Shown here: positions 26,911 through 36,326 of the stretch, piece by piece
How the letters are laid out: every line of letters starts with the position of its first letter
Numbering within the stretch: position 1 is the stretch's first letter
NCBI RefSeq assembly: GCF_020966775.1
Contig: NZ_JAJKFV010000029.1
Span: forward strand, 241,001 to 305,000
Length of the DNA: 64,000 nucleotides
From: Rhodopirellula halodulae
GTDB lineage: Bacteria > Planctomycetota > Planctomycetia > Pirellulales > Pirellulaceae
Reading direction: 5' to 3'
Program-made: the position numbers and the translations under genes
Notes under the pieces: generated by a model
What the model was told of the DNA's origin: nothing
The model's database searches: none
What the model saw: only the letters and a program-made list of their open reading frames with translations

Positions 26911-26925
26911 TGATTCTTGGAGATG

Positions 26926-26969
26926 CCCCCTCACCCTAGCCATCTCCCCCGGAAGCCGGGGGAGAGGGG
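26926..26969 (-). repeat. Right inverted palindromic repeat of the DUF559 cassette
   Basis: Inverted copy of 26467-26510. The differences are confined to a 5-bp stretch (TGGCT in place of GGGGA when read in the left orientation). It begins 15 bp after the DUF559 stop and could also end its transcript. Confidence 0.7.
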
Positions 26970-26999
26970 ACGACGTGTCGCTTCGCTCCTTCGGAAACT

Positions 27000-27055
27000 A
27001 GCACCTAGCACCTAGCACCTAGCACTCAGCACTCAGCACTCAGCACTCAGCACTC
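27000..27055. repeat. Tandem 7-bp repeat array (3 x AGCACCT, 5 x AGCACTC)
   Basis: Eight perfect 7-bp units in one register: three AGCACCT (27000-27020) then five AGCACTC (27021-27055). The array ends 2 bp before the TTG start of DUF58, so it occupies the place where a ribosome-binding site should be. It resembles the short tandemly repeated heptamers known from cyanobacteria. Confidence 0.9.
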
Positions 27056-27057
27056 TT

Positions 27058-27969
27058 TTGTCCGAACAACACACTCCTCGCGAATTTTTGGATCCGGCTG
27101 TCTTAGCAGGCTTGGCTGGGTTGCCGTTGTTTGCTCGTCGAGCGATGCGGGGGAATGTCTCCGGTCGGCACACCAGCCCGATGCGTGGTGCGAGTGTCGA
27201 GTTTGCTGAGTATCGGAAATACGTTCCGGGCGACGATCTGCGACGATTGGATTGGCGGGCACATGGACGAACCGATCGTTACTACGTCAAAGAATTCGAA
27301 GCCGATACAAACTTGCGTTTGCAGTTGGTTTTGGACACCAGCGGTTCGATGGATTACGGATCGGGGGAGCTGACCAAACTTCAGTACGCTCGCCGGATCG
27401 CTGCGGCGATTGGCTACTTGGCGGTGCAGCAAGGCGACGCGGTGGGATTGTCGTGCGTGGCCAACGGCATCACCCATCATCTGCCGGCTCGACGCAATCC
27501 TGCGCACCTCAAGAACATTTTCGACACGTTGGAAGTCGCTCGTTGCCAAGGTGAAACGCACTTGGTGGAGGTCCTGCATGAGCTGGCTGAAACCACGGCG
27601 CAAGCTGCGATGGTGATCGTGATCTCAGACTTCTTCGTGGATCCGGATCCGCTCAGGAACTGTTTGGAGCATTTGCGATTTCGGAAGCACGATGTGTCGT
27701 TGTTTCACTTGCTTGATCCCATGGAACTGAATTTTGAGTTCTCGAGACCGACCCGTTTCTTAGACATGGAAGGAGGCACGGCGATCTTTGCAGAACCAAG
27801 CGAGATTGCGGCCCGTTACCACGAGGCGTTGCGTGGGTATCTGGAACGGGTGCAGGAGATCGTTTCTTCATCGGGTATCGACTATCTGCGTGTCAGCATC
27901 GACCAGCCCTATCCCGAAGTGTTAACGAATTTCTTAACTCGGCGTGCCATGGCAAAGGGGGGACGATGA
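27058..27969 (+). CDS. DUF58 domain protein (MoxR partner)
   Basis: 303 residues from TTG 27058. The N terminus (FLDPAVLAGLAGLPLFARRA) and GRHTSPMRGASVEFAEYRKY, DDLRRLDWRAHGRTDRYYVK are the DUF58 hallmarks. A von Willebrand-like fold follows with DTSGSMDYG as adhesion site and VIVISDFF. DUF58 proteins are cytoplasmic-side partners of MoxR ATPases. No Shine-Dalgarno is visible because a 7-bp repeat array abuts the start, and translation may depend on another signal. The gene ends in an ATGA overlap with the BatA-like gene. Separation from moxR by the DUF559 cassette is the only break in the cluster. Confidence 0.9.
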   Translation: MSEQHTPREFLDPAVLAGLAGLPLFARRAMRGNVSGRHTSPMRGASVEFAEYRKYVPGDDLRRLDWRAHGRTDRYYVKEFEADTNLRLQLVLDTSGSMDYGSGELTKLQYARRIAAAIGYLAVQQGDAVGLSCVANGITHHLPARRNPAHLKNIFDTLEVARCQGETHLVEVLHELAETTAQAAMVIVISDFFVDPDPLRNCLEHLRFRKHDVSLFHLLDPMELNFEFSRPTRFLDMEGGTAIFAEPSEIAARYHEALRGYLERVQEIVSSSGIDYLRVSIDQPYPEVLTNFLTRRAMAKGGR

Positions 27970-30029
27970 GTTTTCTACAGCCATGGATGTTGTTCGCACT
28001 GCCGATCGCTTTGTTGCCGATCGTGATCCACTTGATCAATCAGCGTCGGTATCAAACGACGCAGTGGGCCGCCATGATGTTCTTGCTGGCCGCGAACCGG
28101 ATGAACCGGGGATACGCCAAGATTCGTCAGTGGGCCATTTTGGCGTTGCGAACGATGGTCTTGTTGGCATTAATCATTGCGATTGGACGACCTTTGGCCA
28201 GCGGTTCCTTGGGAGGCGGCTTGATCGGCAGTCTCAGCGGCGGTGCCTCCGCCAACACGATTGTTTTGCTGGATCGTTCGCCCTCGATGAGCGCCAACGC
28301 CGCCGGTGGAGCGAGAACGAAATTAGAAGCCGGCGTCGCCCAAATCGCGGAAACGTTGGATACCTTGGGTGTGCAACGATTGTGGCTAATCGATAGCAAC
28401 ACTGTTCTGGCATCCGAAACACAAGCGGCTCGCGAATTGGCGTCGCCGGAAGAATTGTTGGAAGTGCCTCAAACCGGCCCGTCGGATGCGTCGGCCGATA
28501 TCCCGGCGATGATGCTGGCGGCTTTGGACACGATCCAAGCCAATTCGATGGGGCAAACCGATGTATGGATTTGCTCGGATGGTCAGCAGACGGATTGGCA
28601 GGCACGGGATGGACGTTGGCCATCGCTTCGCGAAGCCCTGGCCCCACTTGGCCGCCGCGTTCGATTTCGATTGTTGTCGGTGTCCGGTTCCGACCAGCTG
28701 AACCGATCCATTCGCATCGATGAGTTGCAGGTGCGTGGGGAAGGTGATGAGCGTGAATTATGGATCTCAGGAAAAATCCAGAACTCATCCAGCGAAGAGG
28801 ATCCGCCGGATGCTTCGAAGCAATCCTCTTCCGTGCGAATGGATTTGGCCGGGGCGGAGTCCATTGTGGAGTTGCCACTGGAGTCCGCGTCGGGTGAGTT
28901 CTCTCAAGTCCGCGTTCCGTTGGGCAGCGATCAAGAGCGAGGATACGGGCACGTCTCCTTGCCAGCCGATGGCAATAACGCGGACAACACGTTTTACTTC
29001 GCATTCGATCAACCGCCGCCACGTCGCAGTGTGATTGTCTCTGAGAACGAAGAGGTCGCGAAAGTTTTGAGTTTGGCCGCAGGGATCAGTTCCGACGCCA
29101 GTTCGGAGGCATCGGCCGAGGTGATCACGACCAGCGAAGTTCCCGCGATTGCTTGGGGCGAAACGGCATTGATCTTGTGGCAGGCTTCTTTGCCAACCGG
29201 AGCGAAACACGAGAGTACCCGTCAGCGATTGCAAGGATTCTTGGATCGAGGCGGGCGAGTGATCTTTTTCCCCTCCGAGAACCCCAACGCAAGCGATGAG
29301 TTGTTTGGTGTCTCGTATGAGAATTGGACCAAGCTGGGCGACGACGTGACGATCTCCAGTTGGCGAGGCGAAAACGACTTGTTGGGCAAAACCCTCGCGG
29401 GGATGTCCTTGCCAGTTGGCAAATTGGTCGTGCGCCGTTTGGCTTCCATGTCGGGTGAGACGACAACGCTGGCGAAGTTATCCAACGATGAGCCCGTGTT
29501 GGTGCGAGTGCCCACGGAAAAAGGAGGTGTCTATTTCTGCGGAACGACGCCGGTCTCGCTGGACAGTTCGCTGTCGTCGGACGGCATCGTGTTGTATGTG
29601 ATGATCCAACGTGCGTTGATCGCGGGAGCCGAATCGTTGGCGAACACCGGTCGCTACGACGCCGGTGCCGTGAATGTCGATGCCGCTTCGAACTGGCGCC
29701 GTGTGCAAGGGAAGAAAGACGCCTTGTCCACCGAACATGCTTTTTCCGCAGGTGTGTATGCCGATGCGGATCGCTTCAACGCAATCAACCGTTCGCAAGC
29801 CGAAGATTCGCCGGGGCGGCTCAGTACCGATCAGGTGGATGAACTGTTTCAAGGTTTGGTGTTGGAACGTGTCAGCCAATCAGGCGGTGAAACCAGTTCG
29901 TTAGTCGACGAGGTTTGGCGAGCATTTTTGATCCTGATGCTGATCGCGATGGTGGGGGAAGCCATTTTGTGTTTGCCTCGCCGATCCGCGGAGACCGCGT
30001 CGCCCAAGTTTGGGGGAATCACGACGTGA
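27966..30029 (+). CDS. BatA-like membrane protein with von Willebrand domain
   Basis: 687 residues. The BatA N-terminal domain is clear: MSFLQPWMLFALPIALLPI then HLINQRRYQTTQWAAMMFLL, followed by a second membrane helix (AILALRTMVLLALIIAIGRP). A vWA domain starts about residue 95 with LLDRSPSMSA (DxSxS intact). A long extracytoplasmic region and a C-terminal helix (FLILMLIAMVGEAILCLP) follow. Bat proteins occur with MoxR and DUF58 and were first linked to aerotolerance in Bacteroides. The start overlaps DUF58 by ATGA and the stop overlaps the next start by TGATG, so its level should be tied to theirs. Confidence 0.87.
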   Translation: MSFLQPWMLFALPIALLPIVIHLINQRRYQTTQWAAMMFLLAANRMNRGYAKIRQWAILALRTMVLLALIIAIGRPLASGSLGGGLIGSLSGGASANTIVLLDRSPSMSANAAGGARTKLEAGVAQIAETLDTLGVQRLWLIDSNTVLASETQAARELASPEELLEVPQTGPSDASADIPAMMLAALDTIQANSMGQTDVWICSDGQQTDWQARDGRWPSLREALAPLGRRVRFRLLSVSGSDQLNRSIRIDELQVRGEGDERELWISGKIQNSSSEEDPPDASKQSSSVRMDLAGAESIVELPLESASGEFSQVRVPLGSDQERGYGHVSLPADGNNADNTFYFAFDQPPPRRSVIVSENEEVAKVLSLAAGISSDASSEASAEVITTSEVPAIAWGETALILWQASLPTGAKHESTRQRLQGFLDRGGRVIFFPSENPNASDELFGVSYENWTKLGDDVTISSWRGENDLLGKTLAGMSLPVGKLVVRRLASMSGETTTLAKLSNDEPVLVRVPTEKGGVYFCGTTPVSLDSSLSSDGIVLYVMIQRALIAGAESLANTGRYDAGAVNVDAASNWRRVQGKKDALSTEHAFSAGVYADADRFNAINRSQAEDSPGRLSTDQVDELFQGLVLERVSQSGGETSSLVDEVWRAFLILMLIAMVGEAILCLPRRSAETASPKFGGITT

Positions 30030-32287
30030 TGGAATCGCAGTCTCTCTCGTTTGCTTGGACACCCTGGACTGTCACCATCGCGGTGCTGGTGATCCTGTTG
30101 ACGTTGGTGTTTGGCGTTCTCGCCTGCGTGCGAACGCGTTGGCGCAAAGCCACTGTGTTCTTGGAAGTCGTTCGACTATTGGCGGTGACGTTGGCCGTTG
30201 TGTTGTTGGGCGGTCCGGAATGGGTGGAGCAATACGTTCCCGATGACAAACCCGTGGTGGCGGTGTTGTGGGACGATTCGGGTAGCATGGCGACTCGCGA
30301 TGTGATGCAAACGGAATTGCAGTCCCGCAAAGAATCGATCGAGTCGTTGACCCGAACGGAGGCTTGGCAATCGCTGGCTGACCGTGCCGATGTCATCATC
30401 GAACCTTTCGCGGAAACCAAAGTCGCCACGCCTGACCCGACCAAGATCAGTCCCATTTCCAACCCGGGTGGCAAAGACGTTGCGTCCGCCGAGGTGACTG
30501 CCGACAAAGGGACGGACCTGTCCGGGCCTCTGTTAGATGTGGTGCAGAAGCATCCCAATTTGCTGGGCGTGGTGATGGCGTCCGATGGGGATTGGAATCA
30601 AGGTGGCGCTCCGGTGCGTGCGGCCGGGCGATTGCGTTCGATGGGCGTTCCGGTGTTCACGGTTCCCGTGGGTAGTGAAGAACGATTGCCCGATGTGGAA
30701 CTACTGAGCTTTGATGTGCCGACCTTTGCAATTGGTGGAAAGCGAGTTCGCATTCCGTTTTCCATTGAAAGCTCTCTGCCACGTGACCATGTTGCCTCGG
30801 TCACGATGACCACATCGAAAGGCGAGACCATCACCAAGGACGTTCGGATCGCTGCGATGGGACGGACCAACGACGCGATCGATTGGCAGCCCGAAGAACT
30901 GGGGGACGAGACGTTGACATTGACGGTCAGCAAACAGTCCAGCGAGCTTCGGGGTGACAACAATGAACTGACCGCTCCGATTTCCATTCGCGAAGAGAAA
31001 CTGCGCGTGCTGGTGATTGAGTCGGTTCCGCGTTGGGAGTATCGCTATCTTCGCAATGCGTTGTCGCGTGATCCGGGGGTGGAAGTCTCCTGCTTGCTCT
31101 ACCATCCTCGTTTGGATTCCCGCGGTGGTGGCAATGCGGACTACATCGCGGCGTTCCCGGCAACCAAAGAAGAGCTTGCTAAGTTTGATGTCGTGTTTTT
31201 GGGTGACGTCGGATTTGAAGACGATCAACTGACGATGGAGCAATGCGAGTGGCTGCATGGATTGGTCGAACAACAAGCCAGCGGTTTGGTGTTCATGCCG
31301 GGTTGGGAAGGACGCCAGTTCCAATTGCTGGAAACGCCTTTGAGGGAATTGATGCCTGTCACATTGGACGAGGCGCAGCCCGGTGGTTGGGGTTCGCGAA
31401 CGCCGCAGCACTTTGAGCTGACGCAACTTGGCCGACGAAGTTTGCTGACGAAACTGGCCGACACCGCCGATGAAAATTTGGAAGTGTGGGGCAATCTGCC
31501 TGGCTTCCAGTGGTACGCACCCATCCTGGCGGCCAAGCCTGGTTCAGAAACGCTATTGGTCCACCAAGATGCATCCAATCGTTTCGGCCGTCTGCCGTTG
31601 TTGGTCACCCGAACATTCGGTGCCGGCAAGGTGTTATTCATGGGGACCGATGGTGCCTGGCGTTGGCGAAAGGGCGTCGAGGATTTGTACCACTATCGGT
31701 TCTGGGGACAGGTGGTTCGCTGGATGGCGTACCGCAGAAACATGGCCCAGGGCGAAACGATGCGTTTGTACTATTCGCCCGAACAGCCTCAAGTTCGCCA
31801 AACGGTGAGCGTCAATGCGAACGTGATGGAGAAAAGCGGCGAGCCACTATCAAGTGGCGAAGTCACGCTGCAGGTCGTCTCGCCACAAGGCAAAACGCAG
31901 ACGATTCAGCTCGAATCCTCGGGAGAAGCCTGGGGAGCTTTCGCGGGTCGGTTCACGCCCAAGGAGCCAGGGGAGCACAAGTTGACCCTGTTTTGCAAGG
32001 AAACCGGCGACTCGCTGGAGACCACGATCTTTGCTCAAGGCGTGGCTCTGGAGCAGATCGGCAAACCGGCTCGTCCAGAAGTCTTACAAGAAATTGCTCG
32101 CATCACCAACGGTCAAGTTTTTACGATAGACCGTGTGGATGACATCGTGGCGTGGTTATCGGCGATGCCGGATCGCCCGCCAGCGATACGTCGCATCGCT
32201 TTGTGGAGTCACCCGGTTGTGGTGGGCGGCTTCATCCTTTTGTTGGCATTGTTTTGGATCGGTCGCAAAGGAGTCGGATTGATATGA
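30029..32287 (+). CDS. Membrane protein with von Willebrand and amidotransferase-like regions
   Basis: 752 residues from ATG 30029, the overlap start; a longer frame runs back into the previous gene. Two membrane helices lie at ~10-35 and ~45-62. A vWA-like part follows with VLWDDSGSMATRD. From about residue 325 the sequence LRVLVIESVPRWEYRYLRNA ... DVVFLGDVGFED resembles the class I glutamine-amidotransferase-like fold found in planctomycete Bat-type operons, without a visible catalytic Cys triad. A last membrane helix lies near the C terminus. It overlaps the neighbours by TGATG and ATGA. A stalk-and-scaffold role at the membrane is inferred. Confidence 0.8.
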   Translation: MESQSLSFAWTPWTVTIAVLVILLTLVFGVLACVRTRWRKATVFLEVVRLLAVTLAVVLLGGPEWVEQYVPDDKPVVAVLWDDSGSMATRDVMQTELQSRKESIESLTRTEAWQSLADRADVIIEPFAETKVATPDPTKISPISNPGGKDVASAEVTADKGTDLSGPLLDVVQKHPNLLGVVMASDGDWNQGGAPVRAAGRLRSMGVPVFTVPVGSEERLPDVELLSFDVPTFAIGGKRVRIPFSIESSLPRDHVASVTMTTSKGETITKDVRIAAMGRTNDAIDWQPEELGDETLTLTVSKQSSELRGDNNELTAPISIREEKLRVLVIESVPRWEYRYLRNALSRDPGVEVSCLLYHPRLDSRGGGNADYIAAFPATKEELAKFDVVFLGDVGFEDDQLTMEQCEWLHGLVEQQASGLVFMPGWEGRQFQLLETPLRELMPVTLDEAQPGGWGSRTPQHFELTQLGRRSLLTKLADTADENLEVWGNLPGFQWYAPILAAKPGSETLLVHQDASNRFGRLPLLVTRTFGAGKVLFMGTDGAWRWRKGVEDLYHYRFWGQVVRWMAYRRNMAQGETMRLYYSPEQPQVRQTVSVNANVMEKSGEPLSSGEVTLQVVSPQGKTQTIQLESSGEAWGAFAGRFTPKEPGEHKLTLFCKETGDSLETTIFAQGVALEQIGKPARPEVLQEIARITNGQVFTIDRVDDIVAWLSAMPDRPPAIRRIALWSHPVVVGGFILLLALFWIGRKGVGLI

Positions 32288-35200
32288 AGATTGCAGACAA
32301 CCATACGCCGGCGCAGGATCATCTGCGGATTCCTGATTCGCTGCAAAAGCAGTTGTTGGCGTATCGGCGTCGTGTCCGGCAGATCAAATTGACCGAAGCC
32401 ATCGCCATGGTGGTGGCTGGATTGGGAGCCGCGTTCCTGATCGTTTACGCAGTGGATCGCCTGACGAACACGCCGGCTTTGTTTCGGGGCGTGCTTTGGC
32501 TGAGCGGTTTGGCTTTGTTGGGAGTCGTACCATGGGCGATTCGAAAATGGGTGATTCAGCATCAAGCCTTGGAGCCATTGGCACGATTGCTCAGTCAGAA
32601 GAAACCCGCGATCGGCGACCGGTTGCTCGGCGTGATCGAGTTGACGCATAACTCATCCGAACAAGCCCGTTCACCGGAGTTGTGCCAAGCGGCAATGGCC
32701 CAAGTCGCCAACGATGCGGCGGGACAAGATTTTCGCGAGGCGGCTCCTGATTCTCGTTACAAATTGTGGGCCTCGATCGCGACGTTGGTGGTGTTGGTCA
32801 TGGGCATGCTCGCGGTGCTGTATCCAGCGGCCAGTGGCAACGCACTGGTTCGTTTGATAGCCCCGTGGTCCGCGACGCCTCGCTACACATTCACTCGGAT
32901 CGAACCGCTAAATGAAGACGTTTACATCCCGCACGGTGAACCCGTTGTGCTGCCGGTCGCTCTGCACGCCGACTCGCGTTGGCAACCCGAATCGGCTGAA
33001 TTGCATATCGGCCAACAGGAAACGATTCGCGGGACATTGAAAGATGGTGGCTACGCGTTTGCGGTTCCACCACAACTCAGCGAACAACCGATGTCGTTGA
33101 ACGTTGGTGACGTTCAACAAACCGTGACTTTGAAACCGACGCTGCGGCCCGAGCTGTCTGGCATCGTCGCGAATATTCAGTTGCCTGATTATCTACAGCA
33201 AACCGAGTCGCGTGAAATCAACACGCGTGGCGGTTCGTTGTCGGTCGTCCGAGGCAGCCAAGCTGTGGTCACCGCCATCGCGAATCGCGAATTGGCCGAT
33301 GGGTCTGTGAATGAAAAGACACGACCCGTGAATGGTCCGCAATTGGCGAGTGCACCGGTGAAGGCCAATGACATTGCCCAGTTGCAATTTCAATGGCGTG
33401 ATCAGATGGGACTGACCGGGCGAGAACCGTTCACGCTTTCGATCGAAGCCGTCGATGATGAGGCTCCCACATTGATCTGCGATGGGCTGGATCGACAGGC
33501 GGTCGTGTTGGACTCTGAAACGCTTAGCTTCCAAGTTCGCGCCAACGACGACTTTGGGATTCGTCGGATCGGCATTCAGTGGAAAGGATTGGATGTTGGG
33601 GCGGTGCAGGAACCGGCGGTGGGCGAGCGTGCCTTGGCGGCGGGCGGACCGGACAAAGACAGCGTTGAAGCGTTGGGGACTTTTTCAGCAAAGTCACTCG
33701 GCATTCCCGCTCAGCCCATCGAGTTGCAGGTGTGGGCGGAAGACTACTTGCCGGATCGTTCGCGAGTGGTTTCGCCGCCCTATTTGTTGTACGTGCTAAC
33801 GCCGGAGCAACATGCGATTTGGATGACGGAGCAATTGAGCAAATGGCATCGTCAGGCCCTCGATGTTCGCGATCGGGAACGCCAACTGCATGAAAAGAAC
33901 AAAGAGTTGCGGTCGTTGACGGCGGATGAGATCAATCTTGATCAGCATCAACGCGATATCGAGCGTCAGGCATCCGCCGAGCGTTCCAATGGACGTCGGC
34001 TGGATCGGTTGGGGCAACTCGGTGATGAGTTGGTGTTGGCCGCGTCGAAGAACCCAGAGATCGGAGTGGGGCACTTGGAACGCTGGGCCGAGATGTTGCA
34101 GGTGTTGCAGGACCTATCGGAAAACCGCATGCCCAGTGTGGCCAATTTGTTGGACGATGCATCGAAGGAGGCACCCAAGTTGGCATCGGCTGGTGGACCT
34201 CGCAAACCAGGTGGTCCCAAGGCGGGACAAAGCCGTGCGGGTGGACCCGGTCCAGGGGCCAAAACATCCAAGCACCCCGGTCCAAAGCCACGGGAAGCAC
34301 CTCAGATCGCGGACATGGAATCGTCGGCGAACTCACCTGACGAAGGCAAAGGCACAGCGGGCGGTCCGAAGAAACCTAGCAACCCCGCGTTGCGTTTGGC
34401 TCAGACCACCGTGATGGGCAAAAGCCAGCCATCGGATCAAGAGTCCAACAAGGATGAACCGCTGAAAATGAACCAGGCGATCACCGAACAGAAGGAATTG
34501 CTCGACGAGTTCGACAAAATCGCGGACGAACTGAACCTGGTGTTGGCGAACTTGGAAGGCAGTACGCTGGTCAAGCGTTTGAAGGCTGAATCGCGAAAAC
34601 AGAACTTGATCGCCAAACGTTTGACCAATCATTTGGAACCCGCGTTTGGTCAGCAGAAACCTCGTATCACCGATGAAGTGATGGGGGTGTTCCAAGAATT
34701 GCAGGGGACCGAGCAAGAGAGCACAGAGCAGGTTTCCTACATCATGGATGACATGGAAGCTTATTTCGAGCGGCGTCGATTGACTCAGTTCAAAGTCACG
34801 TTGGATGAGATGAAGTCCGAGGATGTGATTGGTGGACTGCGTCAACTATCGACGGCAATTGAAAAGCAGCAGGGGATCTCGGTGGCTCAGTGTGAGTTCT
34901 GGTCCGATTCGTTGGATCGATGGGCGGAGAATTTGGTGGATCCCGCTTGCAACGGAAGTTGTCCTGGCGGGAAGTCGCCGGAGAGCCTGCCGCCGTCGAT
35001 TGTTCGTGACGTTTTGCAAATCCTCGAATCCGAGGTCAACCTGCGGGATGAAACTCGCGTTGCGGAGCAAGCCAAAGAGGCGGTGGATGCCAAACAGCAT
35101 CAAGCGACCTCAGAGGCACTGTCCAAGACGCAGTCCGAAATCAATGAACGAGTGGTGGATGTGCTGGCTCGCATCAAAGAGCTTCCCGATGCGACCAAAC

Positions 35201-35568
35201 ACTTCGGCAAAGAACTGAAGATGCTGTCGGCCGTGGACGTGGTGATGACCGATGCCGCATCCATTCTGCAACGAGCGGAGACCGGTTCGCCGGCCATCGC
35301 CGCGGAAACCGAAGCGATTGAATTGCTTTTGCGATCCAAACGCATCAATCCGAAAGGTGGCGGCGGTGGCGGCAGTTCACCGGGTGGTGGCTCCGGCGGA
35401 GGAAACAGCAACGATTCTGCTTTGGCGTTGCTCGGAAAGAGTCGCAACGAAAAAGAAATTCGTGAGAACAAGAACGTGACGCAGTCCACTGGTGACACCG
35501 GCGTCGAATTGCCGGAAGAATTTCGTCGTGGTTTGGATCAGTATTTCAGCCGCTTGGGAGGCACCTGA
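32284..35568 (+). CDS. DUF4175-like large membrane protein with Gly/Pro/Lys linker
   Basis: 1094 residues from ATG 32284 (ATGA overlap). Three membrane helices lie within the first ~190 residues (AMVVAGLGAAFLIVYAV, WLSGLALLGVVPWAI, ATLVVLVMGMLAVLYPA), followed by a beta-rich extracytoplasmic part and a long helical, charged region. A Gly/Pro/Lys-rich linker occupies ~635-700 (GGPRKPGGPKAGQSRAGG). A Cys pair (CNGSCPGG) lies about residue 897, and the C terminus has a poly-Gly stretch (GGGGGGSSPGGGSGGG). It resembles DUF4175-type proteins that accompany MoxR/Bat genes in planctomycetes. Function unknown; probably a structural part of the complex. Confidence 0.75.
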   Translation: MKIADNHTPAQDHLRIPDSLQKQLLAYRRRVRQIKLTEAIAMVVAGLGAAFLIVYAVDRLTNTPALFRGVLWLSGLALLGVVPWAIRKWVIQHQALEPLARLLSQKKPAIGDRLLGVIELTHNSSEQARSPELCQAAMAQVANDAAGQDFREAAPDSRYKLWASIATLVVLVMGMLAVLYPAASGNALVRLIAPWSATPRYTFTRIEPLNEDVYIPHGEPVVLPVALHADSRWQPESAELHIGQQETIRGTLKDGGYAFAVPPQLSEQPMSLNVGDVQQTVTLKPTLRPELSGIVANIQLPDYLQQTESREINTRGGSLSVVRGSQAVVTAIANRELADGSVNEKTRPVNGPQLASAPVKANDIAQLQFQWRDQMGLTGREPFTLSIEAVDDEAPTLICDGLDRQAVVLDSETLSFQVRANDDFGIRRIGIQWKGLDVGAVQEPAVGERALAAGGPDKDSVEALGTFSAKSLGIPAQPIELQVWAEDYLPDRSRVVSPPYLLYVLTPEQHAIWMTEQLSKWHRQALDVRDRERQLHEKNKELRSLTADEINLDQHQRDIERQASAERSNGRRLDRLGQLGDELVLAASKNPEIGVGHLERWAEMLQVLQDLSENRMPSVANLLDDASKEAPKLASAGGPRKPGGPKAGQSRAGGPGPGAKTSKHPGPKPREAPQIADMESSANSPDEGKGTAGGPKKPSNPALRLAQTTVMGKSQPSDQESNKDEPLKMNQAITEQKELLDEFDKIADELNLVLANLEGSTLVKRLKAESRKQNLIAKRLTNHLEPAFGQQKPRITDEVMGVFQELQGTEQESTEQVSYIMDDMEAYFERRRLTQFKVTLDEMKSEDVIGGLRQLSTAIEKQQGISVAQCEFWSDSLDRWAENLVDPACNGSCPGGKSPESLPPSIVRDVLQILESEVNLRDETRVAEQAKEAVDAKQHQATSEALSKTQSEINERVVDVLARIKELPDATKHFGKELKMLSAVDVVMTDAASILQRAETGSPAIAAETEAIELLLRSKRINPKGGGGGGSSPGGGSGGGNSNDSALALLGKSRNEKEIRENKNVTQSTGDTGVELPEEFRRGLDQYFSRLGGT

Positions 35569-36326
35569 TGTGGCCACGGTTCACGATCGGGATGCTGCTG
35601 TGGATGTTTGTCTCGCAGTCATGGACGTCGTCCGCTGAGGCTCAGAATCAACTGGTTGAGCTGGTGGAAGCTGTTCAGGTCAATGAACAAGAGGCGGAAG
35701 GCGATCCACCCAAAACGCCGGCCGTTCTGAAGTCGTACGTGAACGCTGAGATCTCATTCATCAAACGAGTCTGTGACCTGAGTGATGAACAATTGGAGAT
35801 GGTGGTTGAATCGGCGGAGCAGGCGTTTGAGGAGATGAACGACTTGGTTGCGCCGCAAAACCAAGTCATCCGTGTGGCACAGGTGCACTATCGAGGCGTG
35901 AATGGTGTGTCGTTCAAAGGGGATCCCGTCAAGCGTGTCCGTCAAGACGCAGAGGAGTACCTCCCGCTGATTTTGACAGAGGCTCAGCACCAGAAGTACA
36001 CGCGTGAGTCATCGCAGCGACAACGCGCGGAACAAGAGGCCGCAGCAGATTGTTTGGTTCATCTGGTGCATTCGAAGGTCTTCTTGCGTGAACGTCAGCG
36101 AAAGAAACTCCGCGACGTGTTCTTAGAAGAATGGGAGTCTTTGGACATCAACTGGGTTTGGAATTATTTGAACAACCCTCAGTTTGTTCCGATCATTCCC
36201 AGCGGCCTCCTTCGCGAAACGTTGACCACGGAACAAAAGGCAGCTTGGAGTTCGTTTCAACAGGTCTCGATGAGTGTGATGGTTTCGGGTTCGCAGATCA
36301 GCCTGGACGAGGATTGGTTGCAATGA
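35568..36326 (+). CDS. Small exported helical protein with LTxxQ-like motifs (first of pair)
   Basis: 252 residues, TGATG start overlap. A signal peptide (FTIGMLLWMFVSQSWTSSAE) precedes an almost wholly helical, charged protein. Four motifs of the form L(S/T)x(E)Q recur: LSDEQLEM, LTEAQHQKY, LRERQRKKL and LTTEQKAAW, similar in kind to the LTxxQ motifs of the periplasmic CpxP/Spy chaperones. Two Cys (VCDLSD and DCLVHL) could pair. No database family was recognised. It is embedded in the coupled MoxR/Bat operon and followed by a second protein of like design. A chaperone or anti-aggregation role in the periplasm is inferred only. Confidence 0.7.
   Translation: MWPRFTIGMLLWMFVSQSWTSSAEAQNQLVELVEAVQVNEQEAEGDPPKTPAVLKSYVNAEISFIKRVCDLSDEQLEMVVESAEQAFEEMNDLVAPQNQVIRVAQVHYRGVNGVSFKGDPVKRVRQDAEEYLPLILTEAQHQKYTRESSQRQRAEQEAAADCLVHLVHSKVFLRERQRKKLRDVFLEEWESLDINWVWNYLNNPQFVPIIPSGLLRETLTTEQKAAWSSFQQVSMSVMVSGSQISLDEDWLQ

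Larger units (their letters stand above)
26467..26969. mobile_element. Putative DUF559 cassette between inverted palindromic repeats
   Basis: A 503-bp unit. The left end (26467-26510) and right end (26926-26969) are 44-bp inverted copies, matching at 41 of 44 positions by hand alignment. Each end is itself a palindrome with stem CTCCCCCGG and loop-side CTTCCGGGGGAG, followed by AGGGTGAGGGGG. Similarity continues outward for ~25 bp as a weaker inverted match (GGAGCGTCAGCGACG on the left against CGACGTGTCGCTTCGCTCC on the right). The only gene inside is a DUF559 protein. The unit interrupts an otherwise tightly packed operon. No transposase is present and no target duplication could be assigned, so the element type is inferred. 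Confidence 0.55.

Noticed and set aside
26412-27055. CRISPR array
   Set aside because: The repeats are 7 bp and contiguous, without spacers, and no cas genes are present.
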